Assembly: GCA_017454565.1 (NCBI GenBank)
Contig: JAFTCS010000186.1
Span: 1 to 17,180, forward strand
Length of the DNA: 17,180 nt
Direction of reading: 5' to 3'
Origin: Clostridia bacterium
Lineage (GTDB): Bacteria > Bacillota > Clostridia > Oscillospirales > Acutalibacteraceae
In this document: piece after piece, positions 8,136-15,165 of the stretch
Position numbering within the stretch: position 1 is the stretch's first letter
How the letters are laid out: each line of letters opens with the position of its first letter
Notes under the pieces: generated by a model
What the model was told of the DNA's origin: nothing
The model's database searches: none
What the model saw: the letters and a program-made list of their open reading frames with translations, nothing else
Made by a program: the position numbers and the translations under genes

Positions 8136-8183
8136 AAAAACCTGACAGAAAGCTTGATATTAAAAGCTTTCCGTCAGGTTTTT
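8136..8183 (+). terminator. Intrinsic terminator of the Dlt-like operon, probably bidirectional
   Basis: A 20-bp stem (8136-8155 with 8164-8183, a single A-C mismatch) and an 8-base loop end in a T run on the plus strand. The left arm begins with an A run, so the minus strand also shows a hairpin followed by T residues. It lies directly after the SGNH gene and between convergent transcription units. Confidence 0.88.
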
Positions 8184-8226
8184 CTGTTATTAATGTTATT
8201 AATTGTGTATATTATTCAAAAAAGTT

Positions 8227-8257
8227 AAAAAAACGGGTGCAGGGACTGCGTCTCTGC
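8227..8257 (-). terminator. Probable terminator of the minus-strand HPt/response-regulator operon
   Basis: Read on the minus strand, the outermost hairpin of the GC-rich element (8 bp, loop GCA) is followed after five bases by seven T residues (A7 at 8227-8233 on the plus strand). This is an intrinsic-terminator layout placed about 145 bases after the HPt stop codon. Confidence 0.55.
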
Positions 8258-8396
8258 CGAGGGTACCAAGGGGTGCGGGTGTCCGGTGGACACCTCTCAG
8301 TCAACGACTGAGAAGCACCGACCGAGCCGACAGGCGAGACCCGAGAAGCCCCTTGGCAGGGTTTGGGACAGCGTCCCAACAAATGCACAGCCTGCC
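8235..8396. repeat. GC-rich multi-hairpin intergenic element
   Basis: About 160 bases, much richer in GC than the flanks, fold into a chain of short hairpins, nearly all with three-base loops. They are 8239-8246/8250-8257 (8 bp, one G-U), 8278-8284/8288-8294 (7 bp), 8295-8302/8306-8313 (8 bp) and 8363-8369/8373-8379 (7 bp). Longer-range pairs enclose them: CCAAGGGG 8266-8273 with CCCCTTGG 8349-8356, and GGCAGG 8355-8360 with CCTGCC 8391-8396. Open frames across this stretch are short and mutually overlapping, so it is not coding. It resembles the dispersed palindromic intergenic repeats of Ruminococcus-like genomes, which is recognition from memory and not a search result. It could instead be a structured non-coding RNA. 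Confidence 0.6.
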
Positions 8397-8401
8397 TGTA
8401 T

Positions 8402-8746
8402 TCACATGCCGGCAAGCTCCATAAGCTTTTTCATTCGCGCAAGAAGCTCATCCGTAAGCGGAATGTAATCTATCACTTCATTTGCCCTGAGGTGTTCCGT
8501 AATGGGGGAAACGATCTCAGACAAGGGAGTAAGCGAAAGGTTAGCGTAAATGCCCTTCAGCGCGTGGGCGGTCTCAAAGGCGTCGCCGTAGTTTTCGGAC
8601 TTTATCTGGTCGATAAGCTTATTTATCTGATCGCAGTTCAGGGCGCTTCCGACCAGCATGAGGTAAAAGCTCTCTTTTCCCATACATCTTTTCAGACCCT
8701 CATCGGTATTTGCGCCGAAAGCTTTAAGTGCGTCCATTGTAATCAT
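8402..8746 (-). CDS. Histidine phosphotransfer (HPt) domain protein
   Basis: This is a 114-residue all-helical protein. The motif AHALKGIYANL contains His61, the expected phosphorylated histidine of an HPt domain (consensus AHxLKG). Such proteins shuttle phosphate between the receiver of a hybrid sensor kinase and a downstream response regulator. It lies 57 bases after the REC-GGDEF-EAL gene on the same strand with no terminator between, so the two are probably co-transcribed and work in one phosphorelay. No sensor kinase is encoded in this window. AGGAG at 8755-8759 lies eight bases upstream of the ATG at 8746. A second Met at codon 4 is a less likely start. Confidence 0.88.
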   Translation of the reverse strand: MITMDALKAFGANTDEGLKRCMGKESFYLMLVGSALNCDQINKLIDQIKSENYGDAFETAHALKGIYANLSLTPLSEIVSPITEHLRANEVIDYIPLTDELLARMKKLMELAGM

Positions 8747-8803
8747 TATAATCTCTCCTATATTTTTATACTTTCAGATTCTCCGGTGTTTGCTGCGGAT
8801 GAA

Positions 8804-10519
8804 TCACAAATTTATCCTTGAAGCAGGCGCTGTTCTTGTCAGGAGCATTTCTTCAAGCTCCTCAGGGGGCAGCGGTTTTGAGAAGTAATACCCCTGTATT
8901 ACGTTGCAGCCCATATCTTTCAGAGCACCGTACTGCTCAGCGGTCTCAACGCCCTCGGCAATTACAGGAACGTCAAGGACTTTGGCAATTTCCATCATTA
9001 TCTCGACCATTTGCTTGTTTTTTTCATTGTCGCACATTTTCCTGATGAATCCCATGTCGAGTTTGAGAATGTCGATAGGCATGGATGAAAGCATATTCAG
9101 TGAAGAATAGCCGCTGCCGAAGTCGTCCATCTCAATCCTGAAACCGTCGCTGCGCAGCTTGTTGACTATTTCGATAAGTGCGCTGCTGTTGTCAGAATAA
9201 GCCGACTCGGTTATTTCCAGCAGCAGCTCATCAGGAGACAGCTCATTTCTCTCTATTATGCCAAGAAGCTCTTCTTCAAGCTTTGGGTCGAACATATCGA
9301 CCCGTGACACATTGACCGAAACAGGCAGCCGCACACCAAGCTCCTTCTTCCACTGGTTTACCTGTCTGGCCGCTTCGTTCCATACATAATTGTCAAGCTT
9401 CTGAATAAGTCCGTTTTCCTCAAACAGGGGAATAAATACGCCGGGACTTATCCTGCCGAATTCCGGGTGGTTCCAGCGTATGAGAGCCTCTGCGCTGGAA
9501 AACACAGGCACCTCGCCCTCGATGTTGAACTTCGGCTGGTAATGCACCTGAAACTGTTTTTCCCTGAGTGCACGTTCTGACTCGTGTATAAGCTTCTCAC
9601 CCAGAAGATCCTTTTCGATCTGAGCATTATCAAACATGGCTATTGAAGATTTATAAGTCTTGCGGCATGAGCTGCAGGCGCGGGCTGCGCGGTCTATGCG
9701 CTGGTCAAGAGTAAGCTGCTTGTCGCAGTTCTCGTACACGCCGATGCGTATTGAAATGTCTTTAAGACCCGAATTCTTTTCCACCTCGGCTAAAAAGCGC
9801 GGGAAGAGCGTATCGTAGTCGCTGCGGTGAGCGATGTATACGTAGAAGGTGTCAGAATAGCATCTGCATGCCAGACCGCTGTTTTTTCTAAGGAAGAAAC
9901 GCAGGCTTTCAGCAATGCCTCGCAGCAGATCGTCGCCTGTTTTGTGGCCGTACAGTTCGTTTACGATGTGGAACCGGTTGACGTTAAGCACGAGCATATC
10001 CATTTCCTGATCGGCATGGAAACGGTCCTGATCGAGCGCATACTGATAGAAAAACTCCTTGTTGTAGAGCTTCGTAAGACTGTCGTTTTTAACGGCATTA
10101 AGCAGAGAGTTTTCTTCGGCAAGCTTGATTGAGCGCTTGACTCTTGCACAGATCACCTCGGGCATTTCGTATGGCTTGGGGATAAAATCCACAGCCCCCA
10201 TTTGCAGTGATTTTATTTCTGCGTCTTTCTCTGAGGTCAGCACGATGACAGGTATGCTCTTATATTTTTTGCTGCCGTTCAGACGTTTGAGCAGCTCAAA
10301 GCCGTCTATCTTTGGCATAAGCAGATCCAGAAGAATGATAGACAGGTGATCGTATTCCCTCTGTATGAACGCCCATGCTTCTTCGCCGTCAGAGGCGTAG
10401 AATACATCAAATTCACTTTGCAGAATATTACCAAGTATCATCCGGTTGATGATTTCGTCATCTACAACGAGAACATGTCTTTTTCTGTTTTCATTTTCGA
10501 TTCTTGTAACAGTTTCCAT
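8804..10519 (-). CDS. Response regulator with REC, degenerate GGDEF and intact EAL domains (c-di-GMP phosphodiesterase)
   Basis: The 571-residue cytoplasmic protein has three domains. The receiver (about 13-130) has acidic Asp20-Asp21, phospho-acceptor Asp65 in LLDLLMP, Thr95 and Lys115. The GGDEF domain (about 145-300) has YSDTF at 221-225 in place of GGDEF and should lack cyclase activity. The EAL domain (about 315-560) keeps all the usual catalytic residues: Glu344 in AEALIRW, Asn403, Glu435, Asp465-Asp466 in DDFGSGYSS, Lys486, Glu522 in EGVET and Gln542. It should therefore hydrolyse cyclic di-GMP to pGpG, controlled by phosphorylation. AGGAAG (10527-10532) lies seven bases before the ATG. 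It precedes the HPt gene, its likely phosphate partner. The degenerate GGDEF may be a GTP-sensing or structural module, as in other such proteins. Confidence 0.92.
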   Translation of the reverse strand: METVTRIENENRKRHVLVVDDEIINRMILGNILQSEFDVFYASDGEEAWAFIQREYDHLSIILLDLLMPKIDGFELLKRLNGSKKYKSIPVIVLTSEKDAEIKSLQMGAVDFIPKPYEMPEVICARVKRSIKLAEENSLLNAVKNDSLTKLYNKEFFYQYALDQDRFHADQEMDMLVLNVNRFHIVNELYGHKTGDDLLRGIAESLRFFLRKNSGLACRCYSDTFYVYIAHRSDYDTLFPRFLAEVEKNSGLKDISIRIGVYENCDKQLTLDQRIDRAARACSSCRKTYKSSIAMFDNAQIEKDLLGEKLIHESERALREKQFQVHYQPKFNIEGEVPVFSSAEALIRWNHPEFGRISPGVFIPLFEENGLIQKLDNYVWNEAARQVNQWKKELGVRLPVSVNVSRVDMFDPKLEEELLGIIERNELSPDELLLEITESAYSDNSSALIEIVNKLRSDGFRIEMDDFGSGYSSLNMLSSMPIDILKLDMGFIRKMCDNEKNKQMVEIMMEIAKVLDVPVIAEGVETAEQYGALKDMGCNVIQGYYFSKPLPPEELEEMLLTRTAPASRINL

Positions 10520-10562
10520 TCTGACACTTCCTGAATAATAAGTGTAAATAATTGATAATAGT

Positions 10563-10591
10563 ATTATACAATTATTTTTATTAATTTACAA
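10563..10591 (-). promoter_or_regulatory. Sigma-A promoter of the response-regulator/HPt operon
   Basis: On the minus strand TTGTAA (10586-10591) and TATAAT (10563-10568) are separated by 17 bases, giving transcription starting about 35 bases upstream of the ATG at 10519. The -10 is a perfect match and the -35 matches at four of six positions. Confidence 0.65.
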
Positions 10592-10648
10592 GTCATTATG
10601 GCTTAATTTGGAAGAATACTGTTTTGCAGATTGTATTTGCCCAAAGTG

Positions 10649-10679
10649 AAAAGGACCGTCACCGTTTCGGCAACAGTCC
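10649..10679 (-). terminator. Intrinsic terminator after the 7TM GGDEF-EAL gene
   Basis: On the minus strand a 12-bp stem (10668-10679 with 10653-10664, including three G-U pairs) has an AAA loop and is followed by only four T residues (10649-10652). It sits about 35 bases after the stop at 10714. The short T run makes it moderate in strength. Confidence 0.55.
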
Positions 10680-10713
10680 ACGGACATTCTGCTGTAAATA
10701 AAACGGAAAACAG

Positions 10714-13020
10714 TCATGCGGTACGGTTTCCGTCATGATTTGCGGTATAGTTTTCAAAATCCTCACGCGGCATAGGTTTGGCAAAATAATAACCCTGAAA
10801 GAGCATGCAGCCCATTTTAGAAAGCTGGTCGTACTGCTGAACTGTTTCAATGCCCTCGGTCAGCGAAACGATATGCAGTTCATCCGAGAGCCTGATTATA
10901 TTGCGTATGATCGTCTGTGCGCGGCATTCTTCGCTGTCAGAGGATGAAAGGAACTTCATGTCGAGTTTGAGCACATCCACAGGCATATCCTTCAGCAGAT
11001 TCAGAGAGGAGTATCCGCTGCCGAAGTCGTCCATTTCTACTATGAAGCCCGCGTTCCTCAGCACATCAAGCATGCGGAACTTTTCGTTTACGTTGGTCAT
11101 CATAACTGTCTCGGTTATCTCGATGCGCAGCTTCTCAGGTTCAAGATCGTATTCCTTTACCAGTTCCATCATTTCGGAGACAACGTCGATATAATAAAAA
11201 TCCTTAGGAGAAATATTTACCGAGATAAACAGGTCGCTGTTGCATTTTTTCCAGTCGGAGAGTATCTCGCAGGCGCACCGCCATATATGCCTGTCAACCT
11301 CAACGATCAGACCGTTTTTCTCCAAAATCGGAATAAACATAGCAGGGGACATGAACCCATGGGTTGGATGTATCCATCTTGCCAGAGCCTCGGCGCCCAC
11401 GACCTTGCCGGAACGGTCGGTGATGGGCTGCAAATACGGACGTATCTGTCTTGTTGCGATAGCCTCGGAAAGCTCTGCGGTGATCCGTTGATCCCAGAGT
11501 ACCTTGTCGCGCAGCTTATTGTCATAGGCGGCAATGTGTAGCTTGTAGCTTTCCTTCAGTGTTGAAAGAGCCAGATGCGCCCTGTCAAACATTACGGACA
11601 CGTCAATATCCCTTTCGCTGATATCGTACACGCCTAAATGAATAAGCAGATGGTGTTCGGCGTTGCCCTCTGATACAATAAAGCTGTTCAGGTCATTTTC
11701 AATTTTTTCGCGAATAGAGTTGAACTGTTCGGTGGGCATGAAAGCGCCGAAGGTATCTCCGGCAAGCCTTCCGTAGACGCATTTTCCGTCCATGATACTG
11801 CGCAGCCAGTCAGCAAGCTGACGCAGGGCTTTGTCACCGAATTCAGAACCGAAAACATCGTTGACTATCTTGAAATTCTTTACATCCACAAAAATAGCTG
11901 TAAAGTCAGTATCGTTGTCGCTGTCGAGCACTTTTCTGATGCACTCGAACATATACTGCTTTGTATATAGACCCGTCATAATGTCATGAGTAGAGTTGTA
12001 AATGTCACGCTGAATCTTGCGATGTTCTTCGGTATTGTCGCGTATTAAAAGGTATGAGCCGGCAAGATGCTTGCTGTCTTCGCTTACAAAATGATTCTCC
12101 ATATAATAAAAGCGCGCATCGTCGCCGGAGCCGACCACACGGTTGTCGCTCCAGTCCTTGTTGGTGAATTTCCTCTGACCGAACATGTTTTGCAGCCGGT
12201 CTGAGACATTTTCAAGATCCTCCTCTTTCAGATCAAGGAGCCTGAGACCGGTCTCGTTTGCCCATATACATCTGCCGAACGGCCCGTATACAAACAGCGC
12301 TTCATTCATTCCGGAAACAATATTTGAGAGCATCTTGTCAAGCAGGCGCAGCGGGCGGTAACGGATAGACAGGTAGAACACAAGAATTCCGAACACACCG
12401 TAGCCGACCATAGAGCGATCCACAGGTGTGCGGGATACAATATAGAACGTCTGCCAGAAGCCTACAAGCATCATGGCAATAAGTATGACCGAATAGCGTT
12501 CTCTTGAGATCTTTGGCGAGCGAATGGTTGCCAACAGAAATATCATTATTACAATAAAAAATATCGAATAGTCTATTGCACGGTGCACCATCTGTCCCCA
12601 TAAAGGGATAAGCCGGTAATACGGAAACCCTTGCACCTGTATGACTTCCAGGTCAAAGGCGTGGCCAAAGACAGAGTTCAGCATCAGCTGTATGCTGTCG
12701 AAAACAATGGCTATGTACATTATTATAATTTTTACTTTTCCCTTTATCAAACCGCTGCAGTAGTCGTCGGTGAACCGCACAAGAGCAAGCATGACCAGAT
12801 CCATTCCGACGAAATATACATAGCATCCGAAAAGTGAGAGCCAGTGCATTGATGATACAATTATCATCAGATTACCGATCATCGGCGGGATGAGGGAGAG
12901 GCTGAGCAGACCGACCGACGTACCCATGACCTTGTGCGAGCGAAAACTCCTGACAGCGCAGAATATCTGTACCGCTATCAGCAGAGCGAAAATTATTGAG
13001 AAACCGATGCGCATATTCAT
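10714..13020 (-). CDS. Membrane sensor with 7TM, PAS, degenerate GGDEF and intact EAL domains (c-di-GMP phosphodiesterase)
   Basis: The 768-residue protein begins with about seven membrane helices (residues 4-221) like the 7TM sensor region found at the N-terminus of some histidine kinases. A PAS-like domain follows (about 230-335, with LFVYGPFGRCIWANETGLRLL). The GGDEF domain (about 340-505) has AGDTF (420-424) instead of GGDEF, so cyclase activity is unlikely. The EAL domain (about 510-755) is complete: Glu544, Asn602, Glu634, Asp664-Asp665 in DDFGSGYSS, Lys685, Glu722 and Gln742. It should be a membrane-bound cyclic-di-GMP phosphodiesterase responding to a ligand in or near the membrane, plus a cytosolic PAS signal. 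The ATG at 13020 has a modest GGGTGA upstream. It lies 174 bases downstream of the frameshifted cyclase gene with no clear terminator between, so the two may be co-transcribed. Confidence 0.9.
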   Translation of the reverse strand: MNMRIGFSIIFALLIAVQIFCAVRSFRSHKVMGTSVGLLSLSLIPPMIGNLMIIVSSMHWLSLFGCYVYFVGMDLVMLALVRFTDDYCSGLIKGKVKIIIMYIAIVFDSIQLMLNSVFGHAFDLEVIQVQGFPYYRLIPLWGQMVHRAIDYSIFFIVIMIFLLATIRSPKISRERYSVILIAMMLVGFWQTFYIVSRTPVDRSMVGYGVFGILVFYLSIRYRPLRLLDKMLSNIVSGMNEALFVYGPFGRCIWANETGLRLLDLKEEDLENVSDRLQNMFGQRKFTNKDWSDNRVVGSGDDARFYYMENHFVSEDSKHLAGSYLLIRDNTEEHRKIQRDIYNSTHDIMTGLYTKQYMFECIRKVLDSDNDTDFTAIFVDVKNFKIVNDVFGSEFGDKALRQLADWLRSIMDGKCVYGRLAGDTFGAFMPTEQFNSIREKIENDLNSFIVSEGNAEHHLLIHLGVYDISERDIDVSVMFDRAHLALSTLKESYKLHIAAYDNKLRDKVLWDQRITAELSEAIATRQIRPYLQPITDRSGKVVGAEALARWIHPTHGFMSPAMFIPILEKNGLIVEVDRHIWRCACEILSDWKKCNSDLFISVNISPKDFYYIDVVSEMMELVKEYDLEPEKLRIEITETVMMTNVNEKFRMLDVLRNAGFIVEMDDFGSGYSSLNLLKDMPVDVLKLDMKFLSSSDSEECRAQTIIRNIIRLSDELHIVSLTEGIETVQQYDQLSKMGCMLFQGYYFAKPMPREDFENYTANHDGNRTA

Positions 13021-13194
13021 AACAAAATCACCCGTTACCTTATGAGGTTACGCTGTATCATTTTGTTCCTCTCATCGGCCGGACGACAGATAAATAAGCG
13101 CGCCAAAACAGCAGCGACCTTTCAGACATTTTCCGGTATCTTATGCTCAGCGACTGCATTCGCCTTTGCAGTGATATAATGGAATAAGCTGTCT

Positions 13195-14394
13195 TTAACG
13201 ATAGCTGCCGTTCTTGTTCTTAAAGCTCATTTTATCTGCATACATGGCTTTATCGGCCCTGCGGAAGACATATTCAAAGGTAATGTCATCCGGCTTGAAT
13301 ACGGCCAGTCCCACGGCTGCGGAATATCTTTGATACAGCGGCATACTGGTATTGGAGTAGCATTTTGAAAATTCAGCCCTGATCTGCCTGAGCAGCCTGT
13401 CGCGGTTCTGATAATCTACTCCTGTCAATACTGCAACGAATTCATCACCGCCGATCCTGAACACCGGTGAGTGTTTGAAGACATTGCATATTATCTGACA
13501 GCAGCCTTGTATATAAGTATCTCCTGATTTATGCCCGCACTGGTCATTGATGCGTTTAAGATCGTTAATGTCCACCATCGCTACTGCAAATTCCGCAGTA
13601 CCGTCCGTGATCATCCCTGAAAGCTCGTCCGCTTTGCGGATATAAGCGCTTTTGCTGCCAACGTGGGTCAGTGCATCGCGATATACCTCAACGCTCATCC
13701 TGCCAAGCAGTTCATCCTTGTCTTTTATGTCGTCCTGAGCCTGACGCAGGCTGGTCATATACTGCTCTTTGTCCTTTTCAAGCTTTGACAGGTCGTTGAG
13801 ATAGTCGATTATATTCATCTGCGTACTGCGCAGTACCTCGTAGATATCGCTTACCTCGTCAAGACTTTTAAGGTTCATTTGCAGCACACCGGCTTCTTCA
13901 TAGCTCTTGTTTTTTGCCGGCGTGAACTTTCTTGCTTCCTCGGTCAGTCTGCGTATCGGGCGGGCGAAGAATTTGCTTGTAAAAAACAGGGCGATGAGCA
14001 GCACAGCTGCAGTGACCCCGACCGAACAGAGGGACATATAGATTATGTAGTTTTGTCTTTCTTTCAGTACGGCTTCCATGTTGACATCACAGCCCACATG
14101 GCAGATCAGAGTTCCGTCATCCGCATAGACCGGCGCGTATGAACAGCAAAGAGAACCCCACTTGTCATTAGTGATGGTAGGTTCGATCTTTTCAGAAGTA
14201 TCTATTCCCATCAGCTCAGGCTCTCTGTCTTCATAATCGCCTGTCCGGTAGATCGGGTTATCATAGTCATCAAGAAGATACATATCGTACAGAGCATTGC
14301 TGTCTCCAAGTACTATAATATAAAGATACTTTATATCGTCCATATTGTCAAGATATGTGCACATTTTTTTCGGGTTTGAGAATAATCTCCCCAT
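13195..14394 (-). CDS. Frameshifted Cache-HAMP-GGDEF diguanylate cyclase, C-terminal segment
   Basis: This 399-codon frame holds most of a membrane diguanylate cyclase. It contains the distal part of an extracellular Cache-like sensor (SYAPVYADDGTLICHVGCDVNM), a membrane helix (about 116-139), a HAMP-like linker with coiled coil (about 140-235) and a canonical GGDEF domain with IGGDEF at 314-319. The positions for the product-inhibition RxxD site (about 306-309) read FKHS, so feedback inhibition is probably absent. The frame has no plausible ribosome binding site at its own first ATG. The missing N-terminus (membrane helix and proximal Cache) is in the preceding frame at 14331-14693. Joining the two with a -1 shift at the A7 run gives a continuous protein of about 499 residues ending at 13195. 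The open question is whether the split is a real mutation, programmed or slippage-based expression, or a sequencing error. Confidence 0.82.
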   Translation of the reverse strand: MGRLFSNPKKMCTYLDNMDDIKYLYIIVLGDSNALYDMYLLDDYDNPIYRTGDYEDREPELMGIDTSEKIEPTITNDKWGSLCCSYAPVYADDGTLICHVGCDVNMEAVLKERQNYIIYMSLCSVGVTAAVLLIALFFTSKFFARPIRRLTEEARKFTPAKNKSYEEAGVLQMNLKSLDEVSDIYEVLRSTQMNIIDYLNDLSKLEKDKEQYMTSLRQAQDDIKDKDELLGRMSVEVYRDALTHVGSKSAYIRKADELSGMITDGTAEFAVAMVDINDLKRINDQCGHKSGDTYIQGCCQIICNVFKHSPVFRIGGDEFVAVLTGVDYQNRDRLLRQIRAEFSKCYSNTSMPLYQRYSAAVGLAVFKPDDITFEYVFRRADKAMYADKMSFKNKNGSYR

Positions 14395-14693
14395 AATCCC
14401 GCTTTTCGGAGATAATCTTCCACAATTTTTTCGTTTCCGGTATCTTCCGCCTTCCGCCTGACAGCCTGAAATTCCTCGGATTCGGCGGTGGTCCTCAGAC
14501 GGGCAACGAAATCCGGGTCAATAAATGCGGCGAAGTTTTCCGCCGAGTTGTAGGACATGCGCTTGAAATAACGGTCTATCTGGTCAACGTTGATCGAGAA
14601 AGCCAGCATGGCAATTCCGAATGAGACTGCAAGAACTACGGCGATGACAAGAAGATGAAGTTTCAGGTTAATTGAGAAACGCCTTTTTTTCAT
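14331..14693 (-). CDS. Frameshifted Cache-HAMP-GGDEF diguanylate cyclase, N-terminal segment
   Basis: This short frame encodes a positively charged start (MKKRRF), a membrane helix and the beginning of an extracellular Cache-like sensor (YNSAENFAAFIDPDFVARL), then ends after ten or so off-frame residues beyond TRKK. The start is placed at ATG 14693, not the upstream in-frame ATG at 14711, because AGGAG (14702-14706 on the plus strand) lies eight bases before 14693 and would be inside the gene otherwise. On its own the product would be a membrane stub with no signalling domain. A -1 shift at 14364-14370 continues it into the GGDEF-bearing frame. Confidence 0.75.
   Translation of the reverse strand: MKKRRFSINLKLHLLVIAVVLAVSFGIAMLAFSINVDQIDRYFKRMSYNSAENFAAFIDPDFVARLRTTAESEEFQAVRRKAEDTGNEKIVEDYLRKAGLWGDYSQTRKKCAHILTIWTI
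14364..14370 (-). other. A7 run in -1 slippery register (A AAA AAA) at the cyclase frameshift
   Basis: On the minus strand the upstream frame reads CGA AAA AAA TGT, which is exactly the X XXY YYZ register used for -1 slippage. A -1 slip continues as ATG TGC and enters the GGDEF frame without losing residues. A GGGGAG sequence lies about 15 bases upstream. I see no strong downstream hairpin. An eighth A would equally restore the frame. Confidence 0.6.
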
Positions 14694-14742
14694 CGGACTC
14701 ACTCCTTTCATCTACGGAAATGTACACCAGAAAGGACTTATA

Positions 14743-14788
14743 TGACTATTATATGATATTATTGTACAATAATTTACCATAATAGTCA
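14743..14788. promoter_or_regulatory. 46-bp nested dyad over the cyclase promoter, possible operator or bidirectional promoter
   Basis: Perfect outer arms TGACTATTAT (14743-14752) and ATAATAGTCA (14779-14788) share their centre with a perfect 16-bp inner palindrome (14758-14773, ATTATTGTACAATAAT). Only the five-base connectors differ. By symmetry the plus strand also carries ATGACT-17-TACAAT (14742-14747, 14765-14770), so RNA polymerase could start in both directions. A dimeric repressor is another reading. Inner and outer symmetry sharing one centre argues against chance. Confidence 0.5.
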
Positions 14789-14789
14789 A
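14761..14789 (-). promoter_or_regulatory. Sigma-A promoter of the cyclase gene
   Basis: On the minus strand TTGACT (14784-14789) and TACAAT (14761-14766) are separated by 17 bases. Transcription would begin near 14754, about 60 bases before the ATG at 14693. The whole promoter lies within a symmetric dyad centred between 14765 and 14766. Confidence 0.65.
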
Positions 14790-15035
14790 TGATTAGCAAG
14801 ACAATGGAAAAAAGTTTGTGAAACATGTTTAATTATAATTGTAATTATGCCGTTTTTTTGGAAAGCTTTAAATCTTTGCTGAAATATCCTTATGCGTAAA
14901 TCTGTTAGGAACGAAAAAAGTGAGAAAATAGTGTAAAATCTGGTAATTATTTTTAGGATTTTAAATAATTGGTAATTTTTGTTACTATTCTGCCAATAAT
15001 AGTTATTTATTATTATAATTTTTGTTCAATAATAC
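14790..15035. other. AT-rich intergenic stretch between divergent c-di-GMP genes
   Basis: This belongs to a gap of about 470 bases (14694-15165) with no gene. It is very AT-rich and holds imperfect palindromes (around 14830-14850) and a short direct repeat TGGTAATT (14941-14948 and 14970-14977). I found nothing matching the conserved core of c-di-GMP riboswitches. Confidence 0.4.
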
Positions 15036-15064
15036 TTGAAAATTTTTAAGAAAACATGTAAAAT
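15036..15064 (+). promoter_or_regulatory. Sigma-A promoter of the PAS-GGDEF-EAL-PAS gene
   Basis: TTGAAA (15036-15041) and TAAAAT (15059-15064) are separated by 17 bases. The leader would be about 95 bases and includes a small hairpin (15117-15122 with 15133-15138, six base pairs, ten-base loop) shortly before the ribosome binding site. Confidence 0.6.
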
Positions 15065-15165
15065 ATTATTGGGAGAATTTATCCGAAAAGGTGGACATAG
15101 TATCCGTTTTTGTAAAACCAACATTATTTTTCGTTGGTACTATTTTCTCTGAGAGGGTGAGAAAA

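Noticed and set aside
8108..8468. Several short overlapping open frames on both strands
   Set aside because: They run across the operon terminator and the GC-rich hairpin element, overlap one another in different frames, lack ribosome binding sites and have low-complexity Arg/Pro/Ser-rich translations.
13172..13180. Extended -10-like TGATATAAT on the plus strand
   Set aside because: It has a poor -35 and points antisense into the cyclase gene with no plus-strand gene following. An antisense RNA is possible but unsupported.
14694..14711. Upstream ATG at 14711 as the start of the cyclase
   Set aside because: The strong AGGAG lies inside this extension and is ideally spaced for ATG 14693.
14790..15165. 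c-di-GMP riboswitch upstream of the PAS-GGDEF-EAL-PAS gene
   Set aside because: The leader was inspected because the gene is in a c-di-GMP locus, but I see none of the conserved riboswitch core. Only a small six-base-pair hairpin is present.
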